This document shows, in pieces, positions 35,104 to 46,115 of a stretch of 64,000 nucleotides of DNA. The notes below the pieces were generated by a model. It had not been told where the DNA came from and ran no database searches. It worked only from the letters and a program-made list of their open reading frames with translations. Position 1 is the first letter of the stretch, and each line of letters opens with the position of its first letter. The stretch is from Megaleporinus macrocephalus (taxonomy: Eukaryota > Chordata > Actinopteri > Characiformes > Anostomidae): positions 13,091,274 through 13,155,273 of the forward strand of contig CM038716.1 in the NCBI GenBank assembly GCA_021613375.1, written 5' to 3'. A program made the position numbers and the translations under genes.

Positions 35104-36217
35104 ATGAGATGTTTAAAGAATGCTCTGTGGCTCCATCACTGTAAAGCTGAGATCCAGTACAGCTCTCTGATCCTCACAGGTGAGCAGTGACATCATCACG
35201 TTGCTGTAACGTTTGTTTTCTGTTGTTTCTGCAGTGACTGGAACATCAGCCTCTGACAGCGACGCTAGAGACGCCCCACGTACGGGTGACCAGCCGGCCG
35301 GTGTTAACGGTAACCCTGGACCCGTGACTGTGTGGAGCTCCTGGCGGCCGCCGCAGTGCAACTCCAGCTCCTCCTGCTCATCATCATGTAGCAGTTCCTC
35401 CACTGGGGAGAGCTCAGCACCAGCTTCTCCTGCTCCACAGCTATGTAGCGTGATGTCTGACCTGACGGCCCAGTTTGCAAGACTGCAGTTTAAGCCACAG
35501 GTCCCAGCATCCTCTGCACCACAGCCAGGGTGCAGCACTGACCCTGGACCTGTGACAGCTCCCAGTGTGACTCCTCCTCCTCCTTCTCCTCCTCCTCCTC
35601 CTTCTCCTCCCTCTCCTCCTCCTCCTCCTTCTCCTCCCTCTCCTCCTTCTCCTCCTTCTCCTCCTCATCCAGCAGTTCCTCCACTGGGGACAGCTCACCA
35701 CCCGCTTCTCCTGTTTATACTTCGTGTAGCGTGGAAGAGGCTGAGAGCTCGCCAGCTCCCCCTAGCTACAGTTCAGCACCCTGAACAGGAGGGCGCCATG
35801 GTGACGGACCTGATATCCCAGTTTGCAGGACTGCAGATTAGGCCACACGTCCCAGCATCCTCTGCACCACAGCCAGAGGGCAGCACTAACGCTGTGTGTG
35901 GGACCTCAGCTGTCCTCCAGCCGTCCACTGTTCCCCCCAATTTGGCTTCCCTGCAGGAGACACAGCAGGCAGAGGGCTCCGTTACCTGCAATCAACAGGT
36001 AGCCCCTGCTCCAAAGACCTCGTCTCCTGCGTCCACCACGTCCCAGAAGAGGAAGCTGGACGCTTCAGGAGAGGATGACTCAGATCACGCAGGGAGTCCT
36101 CCAAAAAGACAGCGACTCTCCTCCAACGACGAGAGTCGTAAACTAAAGAGGACTGCCAGCGTATCTGAGTCAGCTGATGAGGAGGAACCTCCCAGGAACA
36201 AGAGGAGAACAGGCTGA
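35104..36217 (+). CDS. Predicted nuclear protein, copy E (352 aa, longest member)
   Basis: Join of 35104-35179 and 35235-36217, with the same 55-nt intron. After the 25-residue first exon come an N-terminal segment absent from B and D (SASDSDARDAPRTGDQPAG), a Ser/Cys-rich stretch, the first motif DLTAQFARLQFKPQVPASS, a Pro/Ser run encoded by a CTCCT-rich tract, a Leu/Arg-rich link (VAWKRLRARQLPLA), the second motif DLISQFAGLQIRPHVPASS, and a Gln/Ser/Thr-rich region. It ends with acidic and basic clusters closing DEEEPPRNKRRTG. Two adjacent modules of related DNA are read in different frames within this one protein. Copy E probably shows the ancestral layout of A and C. Nuclear location is inferred and the role is unknown. 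Confidence 0.6.
35571..35667 (+). repeat. CTC/CCT triplet repeat encoding a Pro-rich run
   Basis: Runs of ctcctcctcctccttctcct within exon 2 of copy E give alternating PPPP and SPP residues. B and D carry a much shorter Pro-rich stretch at the same place. Likely length-variable. Confidence 0.8.
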
Positions 36218-36667
36218 TGAGGACCAGAGATGACCGGTCAGTAACAACAGTAACCCTGGACCTGCAACTGTGTCAAGCTCCTCGCAGCCACCATCATCGG
36301 ACTCCTCGCGAGCACCTCCCAGTCTGACTCCTCATCCTCCTCCTCGTCATCATCCAGCAGTTCCTCCACTGGGGACAGCTCAGCACCTGCTTCTCCTGCT
36401 CCTAATGTGTGTAGCATGGAAAGTTTGGAGTGCTCACCAGCTCCCCCTAGCTGCAGTTCATCAAAAACGAACGTGAACGAAAGTGGACTGCCAGAGGATC
36501 TGAGGCTGCTGATGAGGAGGAACCTCCCAGCAAGAAGAGGAGGAGAACCACAGACTGGTGAAGACCAGAGACGATGACCTCTCCCCTTCCAGCCCTTCAT
36601 TCCCTGTCCATCCCTTTCCCCCCTACATGAGACTGTTCCATCCTTTCTCATGTCTGTAAATATTGTA
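36218..36667 (+). other. 3' region of copy E with a degenerate module
   Basis: Carries the out-of-frame echo of the coding module found after every copy. A - strand ORF of 137 aa (36238-36651) covers it. Confidence 0.5.
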
Positions 36668-36673
36668 AATAAA
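36668..36673 (+). terminator. Polyadenylation signal, copy E
   Basis: AATAAA in the shared context. Confidence 0.7.
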
Positions 36674-36739
36674 CTTGTTCAGGGAGGTTCGGTGTGAAGC
36701 GCCTGATTGGTCTACAAACACAAACTAGACATTTGATTG

Positions 36740-37320
36740 GCTCCTCTTACAAACAGGAAGTTCACTCAAGTGAGAGATTAGTCACTTCTTCTAAACTCAA
36801 TATCAGTGAGTCTGCTTTCAGTTTACTGTGTCTGTACTTCTCAGTGACGTACCAACACAGTTCTACTCAAGCATACTTGGTTAATACTCACGAGTACTCA
36901 GGAGAGTATGTAAGAGTATGTTGTACTTAATCATTTGATCAGATCTACTGAAGAAAAGTAGAAGTAAATATTCTCGTCCTGCACAGAACAGCATCCAGTA
37001 CAATATTAGTTTAGTTATTTAGATTTATAAACATTTATAAAGACTAGAACTATGTTCCTTATCCTGAGTATGTCTTGTTTATGTTTATGAGTATCCACTG
37101 GTGAGTATACTTAAAGTAGAAGTAGTTAAAGTTCTAATTGAAGTAGAACAAATAAAATCTAAATCCAAACCCAGTCATATACCTTAACGAGCAGAAATAA
37201 GATAGAAGTAGTAAATTATAAGTATTATGTTCATTTAAAGTAAAGTACAAGTATATTTTCAGTTTAGATGCTACTGAACGAGTATTGTACTGAGAGAGTA
37301 CTTAAAAGAGTACATTCATG
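36740..37320 (-). mobile_element. MITE-like element, copy in block E
   Basis: Third copy of the 4105-4690 element. Block E therefore carries the family twice, in opposite orientations. Confidence 0.6.
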
Positions 37321-37360
37321 AACTAAACAGTGGGATATCAGTATATAAGCTAGTAACCAG

Positions 37361-37465
37361 GTTCAGCCTGGTGGTGCAGTGGGTGGAGCTGCAGCTTCAC
37401 AGCATGAAGGGTTTGGGTTGGACTCCCAGCCACAGTGAGCAGGTTCCTCATGTGGAGTTAGGGTG
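37361..37465 (+). mobile_element. Truncated tRNA-derived SINE
   Basis: Same head as 18810-18975, with A- and B-box-like sequences. The tail is cut off, and unrelated sequence begins near 37466. Confidence 0.7.
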
Positions 37466-38004
37466 TAGAATGGTTTGTTTGTATTGTTGTTATTTAGTTA
37501 CTGTCCACTGTGTTCATGTTAATGATATATATTACCTCAAATGACTGAAATATCAAAAGTATCGATATTTTGATTTGAGAATTGTATTTGGAGCATAAAG
37601 ATCTGGTATCTGAGGTATCGATATTTCAGTATCACTAACACATCACTACCAGGCACACCTTATTGTGGATAAGTCCCAAAAAAGCTACGAGGGCGAGTGT
37701 TATAGCCATTTTTATGACCCACATAGGTGGTTTATTTTATTGGTGTGTTTAGGTTTGCCTGTTTTTCTATTGGTCTGTGTTTTGGAGGATATAGGCATAT
37801 AGGAATTAGCCAGCTAACCAGCTAGCTTTCCTTAACTCTGTAAGAGACAGTGTTACAACCACGATGAACACTTTTAAACACTGATGGACGGAGAGAAGCT
37901 GACATTCGCTGCCTTGCAGTGTATCTTGGAGAGAAGCAGGAGCACCTTTTTGTAGAGTACAATGTAGGTTCTTACACCTGTGCTTTATTATACTATATTA
38001 TTTT
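37466..38004. other. Spacer with tatcgatat-type palindromes
   Basis: Contains aaaagtatcgatattttgat and gaggtatcgatatttcagta, inverted with respect to each other, probably from a degraded transposon. No gene. Confidence 0.45.
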
Positions 38005-38812
38005 TAGAGATGGAACAATCGATCGGCTGTGTATCGGTATCAATACACCGATATTTCTCCAATTTAGCCGATTCCGAGAGCCGATCGATGGCATAAAACC
38101 AATGAGTATAATTTCTGTATTTCCAGCTAGCATTTCGTTGAAACCCTCTCAGGTCTGGTTGCAATTCCTATCTGAACCACTAGGTGGAAATACATACCTT
38201 TTCATTTTACACAGACTGACTAAAGCAGTATAGTTTGTTGCCGTATGTGACTAAGACTCATCCGTTCTGTAAATTAAGTAACATCAGCGTCTCTCGTTGG
38301 AACCAAGACAAAGATATTTAACTCTACTAATCTGATACGGCACTTCAGAGACACCACACAGCTGAACACAGTGAGTATCAGTAACAGCAGAGCTAGAACA
38401 CACAGCTAACACAAACTAATAACCCAGAAACCAGTACAGACCAGATCTGACCGGTACAAACAGAACAGCAGCAGTAATTCAATATTCTACATTTAATGAT
38501 TACAGATTTAATTTAAAATAACAGAGTCTGAGTTTAATAACTGCAGTTTTTACTGCATTTATTTAATTATCTTTTTTAGTTTTAAATTAAGGGTCTAAAT
38601 GTAATGATTTCAGTTTTGGTGGAATCTGTATGATTTACTTTGTTGATTTAATTTAGTTTAAAATATTATACTGTTTCATATGAGCTCGTTAAAAATGGTA
38701 ATAAACCAGTTTAGACCATGTTTAATGACTTGCTTGCGCTAATAACTACATGTAGCCCTGCCGTGGCATATAGCCCCGCCCTCGATCGGTATCGGATATC
38801 GGCCGATACACA
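38005..38812. mobile_element. Degenerate DNA transposon with cgatcggccgatatcgg-type ends
   Basis: Left part gatggaacaatcgatcggct and right part gatcggtatcggatatcggc are inverted relatives. The element runs into CA-rich repeats on the right. No transposase. Confidence 0.55.
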
Positions 38813-38963
38813 CACACATACTAGTGAACACACACATTAGGGGGGCAGTGAAACACCCACATATACACACACATTAGTGAACACACAAATTAGTGGTCAC
38901 TAAAACACCCACACACACTAGGGGGCAGTAAAACCCACATATACATACTAACTAACACACACT

Positions 38964-39025
38964 AGTGAAGAGGTTGTGGATCTTGTTCGAGGGCACTTCA
39001 GTCGTTTCCTGTCGGTTTACAGGAT
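38964..39025 (+). repeat. Segment duplicated on both sides of the CA-rich region
   Basis: ggatcttgttcgagggcact and tttcctgtcggtttacagga also occur at 41606-41652, beyond the arrays. Confidence 0.7.
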
Positions 39026-39645
39026 TTCCTAATTCCTGAGGAATTCCGGGAATGGGTCCGGACCCGCAGCGCCTAGTTTCAGGTGGACGATGTACACGGT
39101 CCGGGTTAAATAACCGACCGTGGATCCCAAACCTTTGACGGCGAGTCTATAATCAACAGCAGCGTATCTACCGGGAGGAATTCTCTTCTGGCACCAAACA
39201 CACAGCGGCGCGATAAACACTTTACCACCGTCAATAATTAAAGAGCCCACCCAACAGTTCTCAAAGACCGCCGGAACAAAACTATAAATATTTGTGTGTG
39301 TGTAGGGAGATGTAGCTGTCCTTGTGGGCGCGCTCGGGGCGCTGAATTATTCACGGCGTGTCTCCACGCAGGCTTTTAAAGAGCCATCACTTCTCCAGCG
39401 TCTCCGGGATCCCAGAGCAGAGCCTCGGGGAGAAGCGTGTTATTCAGGAGAGATCTCAGCCATTCCCTCTGTGGCTCCACGTCCCCCCCCGTCCCACCTT
39501 CATGAATGCCAATGACGGCGGCGTGACGGGCTTCGGAATTTTACAATCGCTCCGTTTTTCCGCACAGAGAATTATGAAGGAGAAGGTCACTCGCTTACCT
39601 GCGTGGAGTGAACCTGGACCATGGGCCTGAAAGACATTCATAGAG
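39026..39645. other. Single-copy GC-balanced segment, candidate conserved element
   Basis: This stretch stands out from the repeats around it. A - strand ORF (39029-39250, 73 aa) has a protein-like composition, and two + strand ORFs follow. None has clear splice sites or a recognisable family. It could be an old coding exon or a conserved non-coding element. Confidence 0.35.
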
Positions 39646-40854
39646 GGAGATCTAAGGGGGCAGTGAAACACACACATACACACACACACTAGTGAACACA
39701 CACACTAGAGAGCAGCGAAACACACACATACACACACACTAGTCAACACACACACTAGAGAGCAGTGAAACACACACATACATAAACACTAGTCAACACA
39801 CACACTAGAGAGCAGTGAAACACACACATGCACACACACTAGTCAACACACACACTAGAGAGCAGTGAAACACACACATACATAAACACTAGTCAACACA
39901 CACAATAGGGGGCAGTGAAACACACACATATATGCACACACACACACCTTAGTGATCACACACACTAGTGAACACACACACTAGAGAGCAGTGAAACACA
40001 CACATACATAAACACTAGTCAACACACACACTAGGGGGCAGTGAAACACACACATACACACACACACTAGTCAACACACACACTAGGGGGCAGTAAAACA
40101 CACACACATTAGTGAACACACACACACCAGGAGGCAGTGAAACACCCACATATACGCACACACACACACACCTTAGTGATCACACACACTAGGGGGCAGT
40201 GAAACACCCATACACACACACATACACACACACACTAGTCAACACACACACTAGAGAGCAGTGAAACACACACATACATACACTAGTCAACACACACACA
40301 CACATTAGTGAACACACACACACCAGCAGTAGTAGTAAACACATACAAGCAGTCAGTGAAACACCCGCACACACTAGGGGGCAGGGAAACACCCACACAC
40401 ACACACTAGTCAACACACACACTAGGGGGCAGTAAAACACACACACCTTAGTGATCACACACACACCAGGAGGCAGTGAAACACCCACACCTTAGTGATC
40501 ACACACACTAGGGGGCAGTGAAACACCCACACACACACACACACACACACCTTAGTGATCACACACACTAGGGGGCAGTGAAACACCCATATATACACAC
40601 ACGCACACATACTAGTGAACACACAAATTTGGGTGGCAATGAAACACCCACATACACATACTAGTGAGCACAAACAACAGGGGGGGCAATGAAACACTCG
40701 CATACACACACACATTAGTGAACACACACACTAGGGGCCAGTGAAACACCTATATATACACACACTAGTGAACACACACATTAGGGGGGCAGTGAAACAC
40801 CCACATATACATACACATTAGTGAACACACACATTAGCGGTCAGTAAAACACCA

Positions 40855-40898
<44 letters not shown>

Positions 40899-41005
40899 AC
40901 ACATACACATACTAGTGAACACATCAATAGGGGGCAGTAAAACACCCCCACACACACACACCAGGGAACACACCAATAGGGGGCAGTGAAACACCCACAC
41001 TCACA
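39646..41005. repeat. CA-rich tandem region (cactagggggcagtgaaaca units)
   Basis: Irregular units of about 50-60 bp combine (CA)n with gtgaacacacacactagag and gcagtgaaacacacacatac. A pure CA run lies near 40855-40892. A smaller set of the same units lies at 38805-38960. - strand ORFs rich in Cys/Val are by-products. Confidence 0.85.
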
Positions 41006-41014
41006 TATACACAC

Positions 41015-41590
41015 ACTGGTAAACACACACACTAGGGACCAGTGAAGCACTCATATACTAACACTGGTAAACACACACACTAGGGACCAGTGAAGCACTC
41101 ATATACTAACACTGGTAAACACACACACTAGGGACCAGTGAAGCACTCATATACTAACACTGGTAAACACACACACTAGGGACCAGTGAAGCACTCATAT
41201 ACACACACTGGTAAACACACACACTAGGGACCAGTGAAGCACTCATATACTAACACTGGTAAACACACACACTAGGGACCAGTGAAGCACTCATATACTA
41301 ACACTGGTAAACACACACACTAGGGACCAGTGAAGCACTCATATACTAACACTGGTAAACACACACACTAGGGACCAGTGAAGCACTCATATACTAACAC
41401 TGGTAAACACACACACTAGGGACCAGTGAAGCACTCATATACTAACACTGGTAAACACACACACTAGGGACCAGTGAAGCACTCATATACTAACACTGGT
41501 AAACACACACACTAGGGACCAGTGAAGAACTCATATACACACACTGGTAAACACACACACTAGGGACCAGTGAAGAACTCATATACACAC
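41015..41590. repeat. 48-bp minisatellite, 12 units
   Basis: Unit actggtaaacacacacacta, then gggaccagtgaagcactcat, then atactaac. It is a regularised offshoot of the adjacent CA-rich units. Confidence 0.9.
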
Positions 41591-41807
41591 ACTAGTGAAG
41601 TGGTTGGGGATCTTGTTCGAGGGCACTACAGTTTCCTGTCGGTTTACAGGATTCACCACCACCGTGAGCGACTCTGACCAGACTCATTTCCCATCAAACC
41701 ACATTGTTTACATCTTAACGGTGTAATTATGCAGGGAGTGTTCACATCCCCCTGCAAGTCCACAGAGGTCAAACAGTAGGAGCCCTAATTAAACTAACAT
41801 GCTATAG

Positions 41808-41989
41808 ACCAGTGGTTTCCAGCCCTGGTCCTGGAGGACCCCCTGCCCCGCACATTTTAACGCCTGCTCTGCTCCCAACACACCAGATCCAACCAATCCG
41901 CTAATTAACGAGCCCGTCCTGAGTTGAAGTGGGTGTGTCTGGGCAGAAAAACACAGAAATGTACGGACAGAGGGTCCTCCAGGACTAGT
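41808..41989. mobile_element. Non-autonomous element with ccagtggttt...tggtcctgga end
   Basis: The left end accagtggtttccagccctg and the ggtcctggaggacc phrase are mirrored by gggtcctccaggact on the right. It matches the look of a common teleost MITE. The extreme right end is missing. Confidence 0.6.
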
Positions 41990-42091
41990 GATGCACAATA
42001 ACACTATTAAACATTTCCAGCCATCTCAACATAAACCGCATGCTGTGAGCTGCTCTCTGGAGAACACCTGCATTCCAAACCAACTCTAATC

Positions 42092-43305
42092 ACAGTGATA
42101 TATATAGAATGAACATTGATATATATAGAATGAACATTGATATATATAGAATGAACACTGACATATATATAGAATGAACATTGATATATATAGAATGAAC
42201 AGTGATATATATTGAATGAACATTGGTATATATGAAATGAACATTGATATTTAAAGAATAAACATTGATTATATATGGCATGAACATTAATATATATATA
42301 GAATGAACACTGATATGTATAGAATGAAGATTGATATATATTGAATGAACATTGATATATATATAATGAACATTGATATATATAGAATGAACATTGATAT
42401 ATGTTGAATGAACATTGATATATATAGAATGAACATCGATATATATGGAATGAGCATTGATATATATTTAATGAACATTGGTATATATGAAATGAACATT
42501 AATATATATAGAATGAACATTGATATATATAGAATGAGCATTGATATATGTTGAATGAACATTGATATATATTTAATGAACATTGATATATATGAAATGA
42601 ACATTGATATATATAGAATGAACATTAATATATATAGAATGAACATTGATATATATAGAATGAACATTGATATATATTGAATGAACATTGATATATATAT
42701 AGAATGAACATCGATATATATGGAATAACTGATATTTATAGAATGAACATTGATATATATAGAATGAACATTGATATATATAGAATGAGCATTAATATAT
42801 ATAATGTGCATTGATATATATTTAATGAACATTGGTATATATGAAATAAACATTGTTATTTAAAGAATAAACATTGATATATATGGAACGAACATTAATA
42901 TATATAGAATGAACACTGACATATATATAGTATGAACATTGATATATATAGAATGAGCATTGATATATATTTAATGAACATTGGTATATATGAAATAAAC
43001 ATTGATATTTAAAGAATAAACATCGATATATATGGAATGAACATTAATATATATTGAATGAATATTGATATATATGGAATAAACATCGATATATATGGAA
43101 TAAACATTGATATATATAGAATGAACACTGATATATATGGAATGAACATTGATATATATAGAATGAACATTGATATATATATGGAATGAACATTAATATA
43201 TTTTGAATAAATATTGATATATATGGAATAAACATATATATATAGATGGAATGAACATTGATATATATTGAATGAACATTGATATATATATATATATTAA
43301 TTCCT
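42092..43305. repeat. 21-bp AT-rich minisatellite, about 57 units
   Basis: Unit gaacattgatatatatagaa plus t, with many variants. The multiple-of-three length gives - strand Ile/Tyr/Phe-rich ORFs (such as 42287-42853), which I regard as by-products. Confidence 0.9.
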
Positions 43306-43319
43306 GACTAACAGTTAAT

Positions 43320-44132
43320 AAAAAAGCAGACTTAATGCTGCGCAAACCATCCCCAACTTTTTACAGGCAATGCGTAGGTGGATTTGGGGTCTCCAAAAAC
43401 CCTACTTTGGCCCCCATTAAACCTGGAACCCTGTCTGCATCCTCCCCCAGTCGCATGTGACTGTAAACATCCCGAGGTGTTTATAATCTCAGGCTTTCTA
43501 ATGTAAACATCGGGGTTGCATATTTCCAGGAACGCCCCCAAAATCGTGGAGCGCCGAACATCTATCATGATTAGGCGCTGGCCCCATTCCAAAGGTACTG
43601 TACACCCTATTGAGCCGAAGACTTAAGCGTTCAGGGTAATTATGGGATAATTGATGAGCAGGGATTTCACTACAATAGCTCATTATTAGAGCCCGGAATC
43701 AAAGCCGTGTCACGGGGAGACCTTGTGAAAAATGAACTTGGCTTCGAGCGAAAGAGAAAAACCCTGGTGTCGATCTAAAATTACTCAGTGGCACTTAAGG
43801 GAAGAAAAGACCCAGCGAGGTCCGTAATGGACAGCAAGTCCCACATCAGCTCTGAAATTTAAACAGTCGTCCGTCGCTCAGGTGCTACTTAGTGTGAGTA
43901 AATGGAGTATGTGATGCAGGACCTGAGACTTCGATTAAAGAGGTCAATTTGGTCTGGATGTGTAGAGACGGTGGACTGGAGTCCCACCAACAGATACCCA
44001 GTACAGGCTCCTTCATACTCTAGAGGACAAAACACTTTATTATTTAAATATTAAACAATATTAATACAGTAAGTAGTACTTTAACATACATCAGTGTGTT
44101 TATTTAACCCTTACCTGCTTCGACTGCTTTGT
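43320..44132. other. Single-copy segment, candidate conserved non-coding DNA
   Basis: Balanced composition with no tandem structure. Overlapping short ORFs on the - strand (43332-43592) lack splice context. It looks like intergenic DNA under possible constraint, but this cannot be shown from one sequence. Confidence 0.3.
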
Positions 44133-44336
44133 GATTATTGGTTCATATAGTCTTTTATATTGTAGAGGATGTGTTAACTTGAGCTTTTCAATTGGAAAAT
44201 TAACAAAACATAGCAGTAGAGTCGATCCGAGTCGAGCCCGTACCATGTGGTTTAGTAAATTCAGTTACTTTAAGGTTGAGCAAGTGAGTACACTTACCGT
44301 AGCTTTCATAATCTGCTCAAAGAAGCATTGACCAGC
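44133..44336 (+). repeat. Direct repeat of about 200 bp, left copy
   Basis: Starts ttattggttcatatagtctt and contains ccatgtggtttagtaaattc. It is about 95 percent identical by eye to 45613-45812. There are no TG...CA ends, so LTR identity is not supported. Confidence 0.75.
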
Positions 44337-44699
44337 TCCATTCAATAGCTTTTGGGATAAACCAAGAGCTGATGATCTTCCAAGCTTCTCCTTGTGGAAA
44401 CAACCCAGTATTATTATCAGTTCTCATCTAATACCTGCTTTGACTGCTCAGTACTTCATTAAGCTAAATCAAGATTTGCTGCTGAAGCATACATTCATAC
44501 AATGTCTGGGGCGTCCAGGAGAAATCTGGAACTACACTTTGTACTTCAAAGTGGATCAAGATCTGATCTACTGCTCTAACAATAACATATTCATGTTACT
44601 TTGTATTGTATGTATGATTATCTACATCTGTTCTAATCAGATCTGGTGGTGAACATACTCTTATTGATCAGATAAAGGCTTCTAATCTATTAGGTTAGG

Positions 44700-44915
44700 G
44701 GCCTCGCTGTAGTCTAGCAGGAGCTCATTCGCTTTGCAACTCAGTTGTAGGCTGAAGGTTAGAGATCTGGAAGGTTGCCGGTTCGATTCCCTGGACCAGG
44801 ACATGACTGAAGTGCCCTTGAGCAAGGCACCTAACCCCCAACTGCTCCCCGGGCGCTGTGGATAGGGCTGCCAACCGCTCTGGGCTAGGACTAGGTTATA
44901 CAGCTGCTCTCCAAA
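44700..44915 (+). mobile_element. tRNA-derived SINE
   Basis: The tRNA-like head with tagtctagcaggagctc (A box) and ccggttcgattcc (B box) is followed by agtgcccttgagcaaggcac, a phrase common in teleost SINEs. No tRNA function. Confidence 0.75.
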
Positions 44916-45069
44916 AAATTGGTTTTGCCAGAGCTTCTTTTCTCATTGCGTCCATATGACGATTGTTGGTGTTTTGAGTGAACCGTTGACTATACTGCCC
45001 CCATGGTTCCCAGCGGTACTGCTCCGTTCTGTTTATATCTGTAAGCTTTTCAACATTGAACATAAATTA

Positions 45070-45600
45070 GCCTTTAGGCTGAGCAGCCAAGTTCAGCGAT
45101 CACTTGGCGTTCGCTCAGTCGGGTAGTGTGAACTGCTGGAAGACGCTCGCCAAGTCGTCGCCGACTAATCGCCGATGCCCGGCAAACGTCTATCACATTT
45201 AATACCTAGGCCAGTCTGTGAGTCAACAGCAGCGTCTATCTACAGCCAATGGGATCACTTGGAGAGAGAACCGCATCACCGTTGACACAATCTCTCAATG
45301 GCTGTGGGCGAGAAGGAGTACACCAACAGTAACCATGACTGCAAGAGGTTCTCGTTCTACTTGGACTCAAGAAATTGTGTGTTTCTCGTGTTTTTGACAG
45401 TAGTCAGATGAGTGGGCGGTCCCCCAGGGTGAAAGTCGTGTAATTGGTGACCCCGTGTCGCCGATCAGTCATGAAGTGTGAAAACCACGACACCTGAAAG
45501 ACTCACCATTACAGCTCAACCAGTCATGTAGTGTGAATGGAACAAAGACCTGACCACTCAGACAGTCGTGTAGTCTGAACTAGGCACTAGTCTAGCTGTT
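45070..45600. mobile_element. Probable MITE with gtcgtgtagtgtgaa motifs
   Basis: Several inverted and direct cagtcgggtagtgtgaac- and cagtcgtgtagtctgaact-like words lie at both edges. The interior is non-coding. Superfamily unclear. Confidence 0.45.
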
Positions 45601-45612
45601 TTTATTTTGTTA

Positions 45613-45812
45613 TTATTGGTTCATATAGTCTTTAATATTGTAGAGGATGTGTTAACTAGCTTTTCAATTGGAAAATTAACAAAACATATCAGTAGAGTCG
45701 ATCCGAGTTGAGCCCGTACCATGTGGTTTAGTAAATTCAGTTACTTTAAGGTTGAGCAAATGAGTATACCTACCTAGCTTTCATAATCTGCCCAAAGAAG
45801 CATTGTCCAGTT
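45613..45812 (+). repeat. Direct repeat of about 200 bp, right copy
   Basis: Partner of 44133-44336, 1.48 kb away. Both are followed by sequence related to the gcttttgggataaaccaag dispersed repeat. Confidence 0.75.
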
Positions 45813-46115
45813 GGGAAGCTCTGGAGCAGCCATATATGAGCCTCAGGTCCCCAAAGCTAGGAGGCTATAAAGCCCTCCAACACTGAGCTGTGCAGCAGTG
45901 AAGTAGTGACATAGCAGGAACTGTAGCAGTTGAGTTCCATTTATAAGCTTTTGGGATAAACCAAGAACCCATCATCAAACATCAGTACCTGACCTCATTA
46001 ATGCACAGCCAGGACCTCACTAGCGACAGCTAGTGGACCCACTGACTATTAATGATAAGCAGACTCTAAAGAAACATTGATGTCTACAAACTTTTGGCCA
46101 CATTGTGTATCACCC
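45813..46115 (+). repeat. Dispersed repeat with gttccat...cttttgggat core
   Basis: Contains gagttccatttataagcttt and ends ctacaaacttttggccacat. Relatives lie at 48651-48800, 48945-49245, 50395-50570 and 51748-51785. This is a common teleost interspersed repeat type (established knowledge). Confidence 0.65.

Larger units (their letters stand above)
32240..37465. repeat. Paralogous block E
   Basis: Direct duplicate of block A (895-4890) carrying gene copy E, but with a transposon insertion at 32287-33016 and with the promoter and central coding module intact. Its 3' part also matches block C, including the SINE piece at 37361. Confidence 0.85.

Noticed and set aside
40189..41050. - strand Cys/Val-rich ORFs
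   Set aside because: By-products of CA-rich repeats.
42287..42853. - strand Ile/Tyr/Phe-rich 188-aa ORF resembling membrane protein
   Set aside because: Translation of the 21-bp AT-rich array.
44750..44800. Possible tRNA gene (ggttcgattcc)
   Set aside because: The A and B boxes belong to a SINE. No full cloverleaf or anticodon arm is visible.
44133..45812. LTR retrotransposon
   Set aside because: The direct repeats lack TG...CA ends, a primer-binding site, a polypurine tract and any coding region between them.
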